The position numbers were made by a program, and so were the translations under genes. Below, piece by piece: positions 23,324 to 32,958 of a stretch of DNA of 64,000 bases; position 1 is the stretch's first letter; each line of letters opens with the position of its first letter. Location of the stretch: positions 79,965,395 through 80,029,394 of the forward strand of contig CM077676.1 of the NCBI GenBank assembly GCA_039707655.1. The letters are read 5' to 3'. The notes beneath the pieces are model-generated. The model saw only the letters and a program-made list of their open reading frames with translations, was not told the DNA's origin and made no database searches. The DNA is from Elymus sibiricus (Eukaryota > Streptophyta > Magnoliopsida > Poales > Poaceae).

Positions 23324-24208
23324 CTACTCATAAATTACATCTTTTGAGCACTGGGCCTCTATTGCCCGAGCACCATCCATCACGATGGGAAAGTACTGCT
23401 CGGGGCACCTGTGGTCCTTCCCAGGAGGCGGCGGTCCGGTGGCCACTTCGGCTGGCTTGATCTTCGGCCAGTGCACCATGGTCTTGCCGAAGGCCATCCG
23501 AGCTCCCTCAATGTATACGGAGCGCTTCCAGGCATCGATCCGGGGCGTGGCGTCATACAGCCTCTACACCAAACCGAAGTAGCTGCTCGGCAGCGGCTCC
23601 GAAGGCCATAGCTTGACGCAGAGGTCCTTCATCGCCGGCTCCGCCATCCGATGCAACTCCATCAGCTGCTTCATCTGGTTGTTGAGGAGGGGAGGGTGTT
23701 CGGGCGCTTGAAATTGCGCCCAAAACAGCCTCTGCTCGGCCCGACCCTCCTGGGCGGCGAAGAACCTAGCCGCATCAGCCGCACTCCTCGGGAGGTCCGC
23801 AAAGGTGCCTGGGGAACGCCACACTCGCATGAGCAAAGCGAACCTGTTACCACCAAAGACACTTTGCAGCAAGTATGGCTTACCATCCGCAATGAGATTC
23901 ACTTGGCAGAGTTCGTCTTGGTAGCCGCGCACCTCCGTCCGCGCTTCCTTGGCCACAAACCCCAATGAGGTTAGCTCGGCGGCCTGCTCTTTATTCTTCT
24001 TCTCAAGGGCCTCACATTTCGTGACGGCATCCTTGAGCTCTTGCTGCACTTCAGACACTCTGGCCTCGTGCTTCTGGCTAGCGGTTCTCACCGTAGCCAG
24101 TTCGGCAGCTGCCTGTTCGGCCGCCGACCTCTGCTCCGCCGCTTCCAGCTGAGCATTCCTCAGCGCGGCCTTGAGGTTCTCGACCTCCGCGGCAGCAACT
24201 GTAGTCAT
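23324..24208 (-). pseudogene. Accessory antisense gene of the Tat-like element, 3' exon
   Basis: Minus-strand frame beginning MTTVAAAEVENLKAAL, an Ala/Glu-rich coiled coil of about 90 residues, then a globular part (LLQSVFGGNRFALLMRVWRS; PAMKDLCVKLWPSEPLPSSYFGLV). A TAG at 23564-23566 interrupts it. The same frame then continues for 79 more codons (RLYDATPRIDAWKRS; MVHWPKIKP; CSKDVIYE) to a natural stop at 23324-23326. The protein family is common in Triticeae Gypsy elements, and its role is unknown. It lies opposite in strand to gag. Confidence 0.78.
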
Positions 24209-24300
24209 AACAGTTGACCCCGTTTAGGCTACTTACTTCAAACCTTACTTAACAAACAAAAAAATAAACTGATGTAATAAACACTAGTGCGGACTTGCCT

Positions 24301-24747
24301 TGCACTTCGTCGAACCGCTTGTTCAGTAGGCTGAGGTCATCCTCGGAGCTCTTGAGCTTCCGATTCAGCTCGGCCAACTCCTCGGCGTTGGCGGTTGCCG
24401 CCGAGGATGACGCATGCACATCACTCTACGCACATTAGGATTCGGGTTATCGATTTTCGATCCTCCGACCAGCTTTACTCAAGCGGGTCAGAGTCTAGGG
24501 GGCTACTGTGTATGAGGTTATGCATTCATATAAAAGAAATTTTCCAAGGGAAAAAAACATTATTTGGCCTACCTTGAAGCCTGTGAGAAGGCCACTGAAG
24601 GCCTCCTTCAGTCCGTTGTCCACGGACCGAAGACTTTGCAACACTGCGCCCATAAGGGCACGGTGCTCTTCAGCGATAGAGGAACTAGTTAAAGCATCCT
24701 CCATCTCGTCTGGCCACCCAGTCGAAGCCCGCTCAGGGGCGGGTGTG
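24301..24747 (-). pseudogene. Accessory antisense gene, middle exons next to the Sirevirus insertion
   Basis: Two minus-strand coding blocks. One (about 24301-24407) encodes Ala-rich then AELNRKLKSSEDDLSLLNKRF, another coiled-coil stretch, and ends in a possible GC-type donor. The other (about 24572-24747) encodes EDALTSSSIAEEHRALMGAV and SVDNGLKEAFSGLLTGF, followed by a GT donor. The Sirevirus inserted at 24753 separates them from the rest of the gene at 34540. Confidence 0.6.
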
Positions 24748-24752
24748 GGTGG

Positions 24753-26328
24753 TGTAGGATCGAAAGTATGTCTAGAGGGGGGTGATTAGACTACTTGACC
24801 AAATAAAACTTAACATTTTCCCAGATTTTTGTTGTAGGCAGATTTTAGCAATAGTACATGTCAAGCATCACCCTACACATGCAATTCTAAGAGTATAGCA
24901 GAGGAATGTAAGCAATTGCATATGTATGTAGAGAGGGGGTAGGAGATTTCAAACGCAATGAAGACACGGCGGTTTTTGGCGTGGTTCCGATAGGTGGTGC
25001 TATCGTACGTCCACGTTGATGGAGGCTTCAACTCACGAAGGGTAACGGCTGCGCGAGTCCACGGAGGGCTCCACCCACGAAGGGTCCACGAAGAAGCAAC
25101 CTTGCCTATTCCACCATGGCTTACGTCCACGAAGGACTAGCCTCACTCGGGGTAGATCTTCACGAAGTAGGCGATCTCCTTGCCCTTACAAACTTCTTGG
25201 TTCAATTCCACATCTGGTTGGAGGCTCCCAAGCGACACCTAACCAATCTAGGAGAAACCACTCTCCAAAAGGTAATAGACGGTGTGTTGTTGATGAACTC
25301 CTTGCTCTTGTGCTTCAAATGATAGTCTTCCCAGCACTCAAACACTCCTCACAGATTTGGCTATGGTGGAAGAAGGATTTGAGTGGAAAGCAACTTGGGA
25401 AAGGCTACAGATCAAGGTTCAAATGGTAGGAATGGAATATCTTGATCTCAACACATGAGTAGGTGGTTCTCTCTCAGAAAATGTATGGTGGAAGTGTAGG
25501 CACGTTCTGATGGCTCTCCTTACTAAGAAGGATGGGGTGGAGGGGTATATATAGCCTCCACACAAAATCCAACCGTTACACACTTTTGACCCAACTCGGT
25601 GGCACCAAAACGATAATCTCGGTAGCACCGAACTGTGTAAAAGATATGAACTTTAGGAATCTCAGTGGGACTGATAGGAACAACTCGGATGGACCGAAGT
25701 GCAATGGCTTAGGGCAATCCTCATCTCGGTGGCACCGATTGCATCAACTCGGTAGGACCGAAGTGAAGCAATAAGGTAACAGAGAGTTGGCAAGCCATCT
25801 CGGTGAGACCGATTTGCAAACTCGGTGAGACCGAAGTAAATGCAAACGATTACAGATAGTTGGCAAGGCCATCTCGGTGAGACCGAGATCCATTTCGGTG
25901 GATCCGATTTGTTAGGGTTTGGCAGTGGCTAAGTCTTGGATGAACTCGGTGGGGCCGGATTGGAAATTTCGGTGGGGCCGAGTTGGACTTTGGGTTTTGG
26001 ACATATTTGGGATTGAGAGAGTGGTTGAGGGTTTAGGAATGCTGTCACTAAGCACTTGAGCAAAAAGACCATTAAGCAACACCTCATCCCCTTTTAATAG
26101 TATTGGCTTTCCTATGGACTCAATGTGATCTTGGATCACTAAACCAAAAATGTAGAGTCTTGATCTTTGCCAATTCTTGTCCTTAGCATTTTGAGGGGTC
26201 CACATCTCTAGTCCATGCCATGCCAATCATTGAACATCCTGAAATCTTAATCTTGAATGGATATTAGTTCAATGAGATATATGTTGTTATGAATTACCAA
26301 AACCACCAAGGGAGCAAATGTGCTTTCA
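24753..26328 (-). repeat. 3' LTR of the Sirevirus-like element
   Basis: 1576 bp from TGTAGGATC to TGCTTTCA on the plus strand. Reading on the minus strand, a cluster of CGGT...ACCG palindromes (25583-25985) precedes a TATA box at 25544-25554. Confidence 0.95.
25583..25985 (-). promoter_or_regulatory. Palindrome array upstream of the LTR TATA box
   Basis: About eleven copies of a TCGGTNNNACCGA-type palindrome (for example TCGGTGGCACCGA, TCGGTGAGACCGA, TCGGTAGGACCGA) in 400 bp. On the minus strand they lie just upstream of CTATATATACCCC. Clusters of palindromic motifs in LTRs are a known Sirevirus trait; here they look like transcription-factor sites. The copy in the other LTR is at 33798-34190. 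Confidence 0.8.
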
Positions 26329-26330
26329 AT

Positions 26331-26342
26331 CTCCCCCTTTTT
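26331..26342 (-). other. Polypurine tract of the Sirevirus-like element
   Basis: Minus-strand AAAAAGGGGGAG lies two bases from the 3' LTR. It would prime plus-strand DNA synthesis during reverse transcription. Confidence 0.85.
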
Positions 26343-26879
26343 GGTAATTGATGACAACATATAGATCAAAGCTTCGACAGATGATTAAGTAAATGAAATA
26401 CATCGTCGCTTTGAGAAGTATGTGATAAGCAAGAGCTCCCCCTAAATTTGTGCATTATTAAAAATTTGCGTTTGAATGCAAATGCACAATCGATTAGGCT
26501 CATGGGTCACTCTTCCATGTCACATACATCTTGGTGGAGCGCGCAAAATGATATGATTGGAATAATAGGCACGCATCACCAACATAAGTAATTGATCATA
26601 CAAGATAATAGTAGAGATAAACATGGAATATCACAATAGGCATAATATGATCAATCACCATCGTATCTCACAAGTATAAACGACAGAATATTGTAGCAGG
26701 CACACACATAACAAAGTATCAACGAACGATAAAACAAGTAGCAAACAAGTAGCAAAAGAAACTCTCGAAGCAAATCAAAAACAAGAAACTCTCTCTCTCG
26801 AAGCCTATGATCTATACAAATCCTCCCTCTTCGGCAACAAGTACCAAAAAGTTTGAATCGTATAGCACTAGTCGGCTCT

Positions 26880-28931
26880 CTAGGCACGATCCTCCGAAGG
26901 CGATCTCCTGCTGGCGGCTCCGGTGTGCGTAGACGGCGTTGAGATGAGAGCGTCCGCGAATGCTTTTGCTGACGACTGCTGGACTGGTGGAGTGGAGACC
27001 TGCTGTGGCACTGTGGCTGTGGCGGCTGGTGCAGATACTATGGTCCGTGGATCCACAACTGGTATCGTAGCTGACCTGGCAGCCCTAGGCACTGACTGAA
27101 ACTGCTCTGTAGTCGGTCTCTCATCTTCACTGTCATCTGATCTGGCAAGCTTGACAACATCGACATCTCCTTGCAGCTGTTCCACTGAAGTCTGAATCTC
27201 AGTCACTTTGACATCCAAGTCATGAAACTTTGTCTCAATAATCCGCTCAAAACTAGCCTGGGTCTGGGTGAGGTTGGCCAGACTTCGCTCAATCCTCAGA
27301 GTGGCTTCAAGCAGATATTGCATTTGATCTTTTGGTGTCTTGAGATTCGCAATTGGAGCATTGGGAGCTGCTGCTTCCTGAGCTGCTTTAGCTTCTTGTG
27401 CTTTGCGGATTTCCTCTTGAGCTTGGGCAGAAGTAGGATGCGAAGGATCCATCACTATGACATTGTCCTCAAAGTCTGGACGGAGTGGCAAATGCTCTCG
27501 ATCAAGAAGATATGTGCTGGTTCCAACCTTGGAATTGATCAACAACTGAATATGTGGAGCATAACCACACGATCTCTTCTGATATGCTGCTGTCCTCTTG
27601 ATAGTCTCTACTATCAGGCTCATCACCTTGAATTTCTGAGGAGTATCAAATAAGTGCAGCAAGTTGATGGAGTGGCCACGAATCATCTTATCATCTCCTG
27701 ACTTGGGTAGCAGAGTGTACCGCAGTATAGTGTTTGAGGTGGCCAGACCTGAAAGCAAATGCTTTACTGATCCAAGCTTATGAGTCTTAAGATCCTCCTG
27801 GGGAATAGCAATGTACATATTCTTCATAGAATTGTGATCAAACTTGAGCTTGGCATAAACATCATAATCATCATCTTCTTCCTTGGGTGCACCAAGAAGA
27901 TTTGCCCACTCAGAGATGGTAGACTGGTATCTTATACCCTCAGTCATCCACACTATTCTGCCATCTGGATAGAAATGAGTAGTGGAGTAAAATTGCATGA
28001 TCATCTCATCATTCCACTTGGTCAACTTCTTTCCAACAAATTCGTCAACTCCTGCAATTCTGAAGCTTTCATGGACGTGGGGGAAATAGTCCTCGTTCTC
28101 ATCGATGTATTCCCAATCCACCCACTTCATGTCACTGACTATGGGCTTCTTGTCAAGCAAAACTGTCTCATAGAAATCCTGTTGCTCACGGGTGTGAAAA
28201 CGATAATCACAAGCAGTCCTCCTTCTGATAGCATAAGGATCTGACAATCTCCATTGACGCAGTCCTTTGTCCTTTCTCAACATCATGTTCTCACCTACTG
28301 GGTGTGCATTGTCATGTTCTGGTATCTTGGGCTTCAATTTTCTGAGCACTAGAGGCTCTTCATCAACAGTTGATTCAGGCACTGGGGCCTTGTTCTTCTC
28401 TTCAGCAGATATGTTTCTGGTTGATCTCTTGGGTGCTGGTGCCTTAGGCTTTGACTTGGGAGGTGCAGCAGTCTTGATAGCATCAGACATGACCTTCTGT
28501 GCTTTTGCAGGAGGTGCAGCAGCTGGCTCATCCTCCTCCTCTTCTTCCTCATCAATCATCATAGTAGGTCTGCCAATCACTCGGGCAAAAGATTTCCTTA
28601 CTCTTTTCTTCTTGGCACCTGCAGCTGCCTCACTAGGCTCTTGCATAGTCTTCTGAGGCACTTTCCTCACAGCTGTTCTTTCCTTGACAGAAGTAGGCTT
28701 TGTGCTGTACTCCTTAGCTAGCACTACTCTCTTCTTCTTTTGTGCAGTTTCACTTGCAACAAAGTCCTCATCCTCACTGTCTGAGGTTTTCTTCTTCCGT
28801 GTTCTGGTTGCAGCTTTAGGAAGATCTAGAGAGCTTCTCTCTCCCTCATAGTAACTTTCATTATGGCTTGATCCTTCACTTTGCTCTTCATGCTGCTCTG
28901 ACCTGTTCTGACTGTCACTGACATCAGACAT
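26880..28931 (-). CDS. Sirevirus accessory protein with putative plant transposon protein domain
   Basis: 683 residues from ATG (MSDVSDSQNRSEQHEEQ). The first ~200 residues are acidic and basic low-complexity with nuclear-signal-like clusters (KKKRV, KKKRVRK). A globular domain follows at about 220-460 (WRLSDPYAIRRR; MKWVDWEYI; FVGKKLTKWNDEMIMQFYS; GRIVWMTEGIRY). That resembles the domain annotated in plants as putative plant transposon protein (Transposase_32). An Ala/Glu coiled coil and a Ser/Thr/Pro-rich tail complete it. Sireviruses may carry an extra ORF after pol, sometimes called env-like; I see no signal peptide or membrane segment here. The frame is intact. An LTR-like promoter array lies upstream (29045-29885). 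The function is unknown. Confidence 0.85.
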   Translation of the reverse strand: MSDVSDSQNRSEQHEEQSEGSSHNESYYEGERSSLDLPKAATRTRKKKTSDSEDEDFVASETAQKKKRVVLAKEYSTKPTSVKERTAVRKVPQKTMQEPSEAAAGAKKKRVRKSFARVIGRPTMMIDEEEEEEDEPAAAPPAKAQKVMSDAIKTAAPPKSKPKAPAPKRSTRNISAEEKNKAPVPESTVDEEPLVLRKLKPKIPEHDNAHPVGENMMLRKDKGLRQWRLSDPYAIRRRTACDYRFHTREQQDFYETVLLDKKPIVSDMKWVDWEYIDENEDYFPHVHESFRIAGVDEFVGKKLTKWNDEMIMQFYSTTHFYPDGRIVWMTEGIRYQSTISEWANLLGAPKEEDDDYDVYAKLKFDHNSMKNMYIAIPQEDLKTHKLGSVKHLLSGLATSNTILRYTLLPKSGDDKMIRGHSINLLHLFDTPQKFKVMSLIVETIKRTAAYQKRSCGYAPHIQLLINSKVGTSTYLLDREHLPLRPDFEDNVIVMDPSHPTSAQAQEEIRKAQEAKAAQEAAAPNAPIANLKTPKDQMQYLLEATLRIERSLANLTQTQASFERIIETKFHDLDVKVTEIQTSVEQLQGDVDVVKLARSDDSEDERPTTEQFQSVPRAARSATIPVVDPRTIVSAPAATATVPQQVSTPPVQQSSAKAFADALISTPSTHTGAASRRSPSEDRA

Positions 28932-29044
28932 TGTGTTGAGCTGACCCTGTGAATAGATAGGTATGGGTAGAGTAGATGAGTCATCACAAAAAGCAGATTG
29001 TTTTTCAAAAAGTTGAGTTCAAACTTTAGTTCTAGGTTTTCACA

Positions 29045-29290
29045 GAATGCAGTTTGGATGGACCGAGTTGGTAATCTCGATGACACCGAAGCACACTACA
29101 GAGACATGGCACGCCATTTCGGTCAGACCAAGATGGGTTTCGGTGGCTCCGAGATGCTAGGGTTTCACTGAGACGTTACTTTCGGTCTTACCGATTCGCA
29201 CAACTCGGTGGCACCGAGATGTACTTGTGCTATGGCCAGGGCCAAATCGGTGGGACCGAAAATTCCTATTCGGTCGGTCCGAGATGCATT
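29045..29290 (-). promoter_or_regulatory. Internal palindrome array, proximal block
   Basis: About eight CGGT...ACCG-type palindromes (such as TCGGTGGCACCGAG, TCGGTGGGACCGA), the same motif as in the LTRs, 110-360 bp upstream of the accessory ORF start. Confidence 0.75.
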
Positions 29291-29621
29291 CGGCGGAAAC
29301 CTAACCCTAAATTTTTTGTTCGAATCTCGTTCAAACGAACTAATCTGGTGGAAAGTGAATTGCATTCATGGCAAGATTACAGGCTATCCAATCATGCATT
29401 GAATCGGAAAAGGGAAGCACGAAGGGGATCGAAACTCACCCTAACTCGGTGGAGTTCCTCTACGGCGGCAACGGCGGTGGAGATTATCGTTGACGGCGAC
29501 GGAGTCCTGCGGCGAGGGCGCACAGGCGACGACGGCGACGATCCGGAGACCAAAGGGGCGGCAGCAATGGGGCGCGGGCGCGTGACGTTTGAAGAAATTT
29601 TCAACGGCATGGTTCGCTGGG

Positions 29622-29631
29622 AATATATATC
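29622..29631 (-). promoter_or_regulatory. Internal TATA-like box of the Sirevirus-like element
   Basis: Minus strand ATATATATTC lies about 10 bp downstream of the distal palindrome block (29639-29885) and is followed by a GC-rich leader-like stretch. This repeats the order palindromes, TATA, leader seen in the LTR and suggests a second promoter. Confidence 0.55.
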
Positions 29632-29638
29632 CATTCGC

Positions 29639-29885
29639 TGTCGGTGGCACCGAGTGGAACAAATCGGTAGCACCGAGACATGCAACTGCTTGCAGTTACA
29701 GCAACTCGGTCCGACCAAGTTGGTCTAATCGGTAGCACCGAGATGAAAACCTAGATCAATCTAAATGCTTTTGGTTCGACCGAGTTTGAGTGGGTTGGTC
29801 TGACCGAAATCAATTAGAAGGTTTTGGAGGTTCAGCCCTTTCAAATCGGTGGCTCCGAGTGCTCCTCACCCGGAGGGTCCGAAAA
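29639..29885 (-). promoter_or_regulatory. Internal palindrome array, distal block
   Basis: About eight palindromes of the LTR type, including TCGGTGGCACCGA, TCGGTAGCACCGA and TCGGTGGCTCCGA, directly upstream on the minus strand of the TATA-like box at 29622-29631. Confidence 0.75.
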
Positions 29886-29889
29886 TGAC

Positions 29890-30681
29890 TTGTTCAATTT
29901 TTGTGATGCAGCAAGAATAGAATTTGAGACAAGAAAGCATAGATAGCTAGAGAAGGTTCTTAGGCATTCTTGTACATCCACTTGGCCAGAAAAAACAAGA
30001 CAATCAAAACAACAAATGGATGTCTTCGAATGATGAAAACATGCAAATCAACATGCTCACACAATAATATAGCAAATGAAATATGTGTCAAACATGCACA
30101 ACCAATTCTAGCATCTATCAAGCAATGGCGATGACTAGGTCATCTATATATGAGTATATTGACTTAGGAGCCAAATGAGAACATTTGATCATAGGTCATA
30201 CTCATCGTTTAAGCACAAGTGGGGTTACCACTTTTACATAAAGCATTAATGTGTTCACACCATTAGAGTTGCTTTAGCTCAATTGCTTAGAGCAAAGCTC
30301 CCCCTAGATGTGATATCCCCCCTAAGAGGGTTGAACTAACCTTGGGTTTTGTCGATGATGACTTCATGTAGATGTTGAAGATGTGGATGCTCAATGTTGA
30401 TGTAGATCATCAAGAGTTGGGAGCAATCCTTTGGAGTTATGTGCTTTCAATACCTACATGGGTTAGTCCCACACAAGGAAGATACAAGGATATCCATAGA
30501 CATAGAGTGAAATACACATATGATGATGTCCATGAATGCATTGATTACCTTGTCCCTTGCCTTACCAACAAGAGGGTTTGTGACTCCATAAACTAGTGCA
30601 AAATATGGAAGTTGGTTGCACAAGTTCTTGCCATAAAGAATATGAGTGAAGTTTGTTGGTGGAGTCACCCTCAAGAACTCT
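29890..30681. other. Sirevirus spacer with a polypurine-like motif, no gene
   Basis: AT-rich DNA between gag and the palindrome array. At 30297-30306 the minus strand reads CTAGGGGGAGC, like the purine-rich motif near the 3' LTR (26427-26437). Pol would be expected here in an autonomous relative and is missing. Confidence 0.5.
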
Positions 30682-32874
30682 CTAGTTCTTCTTCTTTTGG
30701 ACCCACATCAACTTGATGGGAATCCTTGGAGTTGTAGTAGCACTTGATGAAGTAGAACTTGATGAAGTCTTGGGAACCCACTTGACCATGGCTTGACGAG
30801 CTTCTTCAAATGAGTCAATCTCTTCTTGAAGCTTGTCCTTGCCTTTTGGCTTGTGGTCTTGTGGTGGAAGGTCTTCTTGAGCTTGTGTTCCCTTGAAGGA
30901 AGTAGGGTCATACTTCTCTTGTTGAGGAACAAACTTCGTCTTGGGGTATTGACCTTCTTCCCACTCAACTCCATCGGCATTGAACTTTCGTTCAAAACCA
31001 ACACATTGGTTCTTCCGGTGCCTTCCTTGCTTGCGTACAATTTCCTCAAATTGTTTACTCCCGGCAAGACTCTTGTAGACACCTTTTTCTATAATTCCTT
31101 TCAATAGCATATTTTCTTTCTCAAGTGTAACTTGGCTAAGAGAATCGTTAGTGGAATCAATAGAACTACTAGAAGCAACAATATTGGATTTAGCATTGTT
31201 ATTGTTACTACTAGAGGTAGAACCATTTTTACCCTTGTTGCTAGTTTGCTTAGGTTTAACTTGTGGCATAAAGGTAGACAAGAGTAAACGTTTGGCAAGA
31301 TATGAAGAACTCTTCTTTCGAAGATCGTCATTGATAGCTTTAAGAAACTCATGCTCTTGCTCTAAATTTAGCTTCTCGAAGCGTAGCTTCTCATGAGTTC
31401 TTAGAAGTTCTCTATGATCCTCTTGAGTTGTTTCATGAGCTAACTTAAGAGCATTTAGTTCTTTAGTTAGACGCTCAATCTCCTTCATAGCATTTTCATT
31501 CGTTTCCTCTTGACTATCATGATTACTAGCATTTTCATTATAGCTCACATCACTAGCCCTATCAATAAGTAAATCATCATCACCAAGCAAATCATCTTCA
31601 TCACTATTAAAATCAAGATACTCGGGGTGTGATACCTTAGGGACTTTTGCCATGAAGCATCTTCCAATTCCTTCATTTGGTGAGTCAAATAGATCGTAGG
31701 AGTTGGATGACACAAGTGCAAGTCCTGCAACACCTTCATCTTGACTATAGTCGGAGTTGGAGTGATAACTTCTCTCGGATTGGTTGTCGGAGTCGGAGCC
31801 GGAAACCCATTCACCAACATGAGCTTGATGTCTTCTTCTTGTGTAGCTCCTTGATGACTTGTCCTTCCTCTCTGAATCCTTGCTTCTTCGAGAGTGTCTT
31901 CGTTCATAATAATCATCTCTACTCCTTCTCTCCTTATGAGGTGATTCATCTCTTCTATGTATTCCTCTTGGTGATTCGTCTCTTTTCTTGTAGGGAGCCG
32001 TACACTCATTGGTGTAGTGTCCGGGCTTTCCACAATTGTAGCAATTACGGTCACGACTTGATGATCTTCTCTCATAATGTCTTGAGCTAGAGCTTCTTTC
32101 TTTTCCTTTGTTCTTGTAGAACTTGTTGAACCTTTTCACCATTAGGCTTATCTCTTCATTGGATACTAGCTGGTCACTTGAAGTTGTTGGAGCATCGGTT
32201 GAGGCTTTGTAAGCACCACTTGACTTATTGTGCAGCTCCTCTTTGTCCTTGAGTGACATTTCATGAGCGACAGTCCTTCCAATGACTTCCGTGGGCTTGA
32301 GATCTTTGTAATTTGGCATCATTTGGATCAATGTGCAGACGGTATCATATTTTCCATCCAAAGCTCTAAGTATCTTCTTGATGATGAATTTGTCGGTCAT
32401 CTCTTCACTTCCTAAGCCGGCAATCTCATTTGTGATGAGAGCAAGCCTAGAGTACATCTCTGCGACTCCTTCACCATCCTTCATCTTGAACTTATCAAGT
32501 TGACTTTGGAGCACATTCAACTTAGATTCCTTGACGGACTCGGTACCCTCATGCATATCAACCAAGGTATCCCAAATTTCCTTTGCATTCTTGAGGCGGC
32601 AGATTTTGTTGAATTCTTCGGGACATAAACCGTTGAATAGACTGTCACAAGCTTGAGCATTGTATTGCAACATCTTCAATTCTTCCGGGGTTGCTTCACG
32701 ATCCGGTTCCTTGCCATCCTCAAAGAAGTCACCTTGCAAGCCAACACGAACAACAGCCCAAACGGCAGGGTTATGACCAAGAATATGCATTTTCATCTTA
32801 TGTTTCCAACTAGCAAAGTTTGTACCATCAATATATGGACCTCTACGGTGATAGTTACCCTCACTAGACGCCAT
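30682..32874 (-). CDS. Sirevirus-like gag protein
   Basis: 730 residues from ATG (MASSEGNYHRRGPYIDGTNF). The N-terminal ~230 residues are a Copia gag domain (FASWKHKMKMHILGHNPAVW; KEIWDTLVDMHEGTESVKES; GKYDTVCTLIQMMPNYKDLK). A Ser/Arg-rich stretch and one CCHC zinc knuckle (CYNCGKPGHYTNEC, about residue 283) come next. Then a long Arg/Ser/Asp-rich tail and a coiled coil (MKEIERLTKELNALKLAHE) complete it. Gag forms the particle shell and binds RNA. The stop follows a basic end (WVQKKKN); pol does not follow. The frame is intact, so the element could still encode its capsid. Confidence 0.93.
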   Translation of the reverse strand: MASSEGNYHRRGPYIDGTNFASWKHKMKMHILGHNPAVWAVVRVGLQGDFFEDGKEPDREATPEELKMLQYNAQACDSLFNGLCPEEFNKICRLKNAKEIWDTLVDMHEGTESVKESKLNVLQSQLDKFKMKDGEGVAEMYSRLALITNEIAGLGSEEMTDKFIIKKILRALDGKYDTVCTLIQMMPNYKDLKPTEVIGRTVAHEMSLKDKEELHNKSSGAYKASTDAPTTSSDQLVSNEEISLMVKRFNKFYKNKGKERSSSSRHYERRSSSRDRNCYNCGKPGHYTNECTAPYKKRDESPRGIHRRDESPHKERRSRDDYYERRHSRRSKDSERKDKSSRSYTRRRHQAHVGEWVSGSDSDNQSERSYHSNSDYSQDEGVAGLALVSSNSYDLFDSPNEGIGRCFMAKVPKVSHPEYLDFNSDEDDLLGDDDLLIDRASDVSYNENASNHDSQEETNENAMKEIERLTKELNALKLAHETTQEDHRELLRTHEKLRFEKLNLEQEHEFLKAINDDLRKKSSSYLAKRLLLSTFMPQVKPKQTSNKGKNGSTSSSNNNNAKSNIVASSSSIDSTNDSLSQVTLEKENMLLKGIIEKGVYKSLAGSKQFEEIVRKQGRHRKNQCVGFERKFNADGVEWEEGQYPKTKFVPQQEKYDPTSFKGTQAQEDLPPQDHKPKGKDKLQEEIDSFEEARQAMVKWVPKTSSSSTSSSATTTPRIPIKLMWVQKKKN

Positions 32875-32944
32875 ACTCTCCTAGGTTGTGAAACCAAGGC
32901 TATGATCACCAAAGCTATGGAAATCAAGGCTTACGGAGACCAAA

Positions 32945-32956
32945 GCTCTGATACCA
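32945..32956 (-). other. Primer-binding site of the Sirevirus-like element
   Basis: Minus strand TGGTATCAGAGC, two bases inside the 5' LTR end at 32959. It is complementary to initiator methionine tRNA. Confidence 0.9.
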
Positions 32957-32958
32957 CT

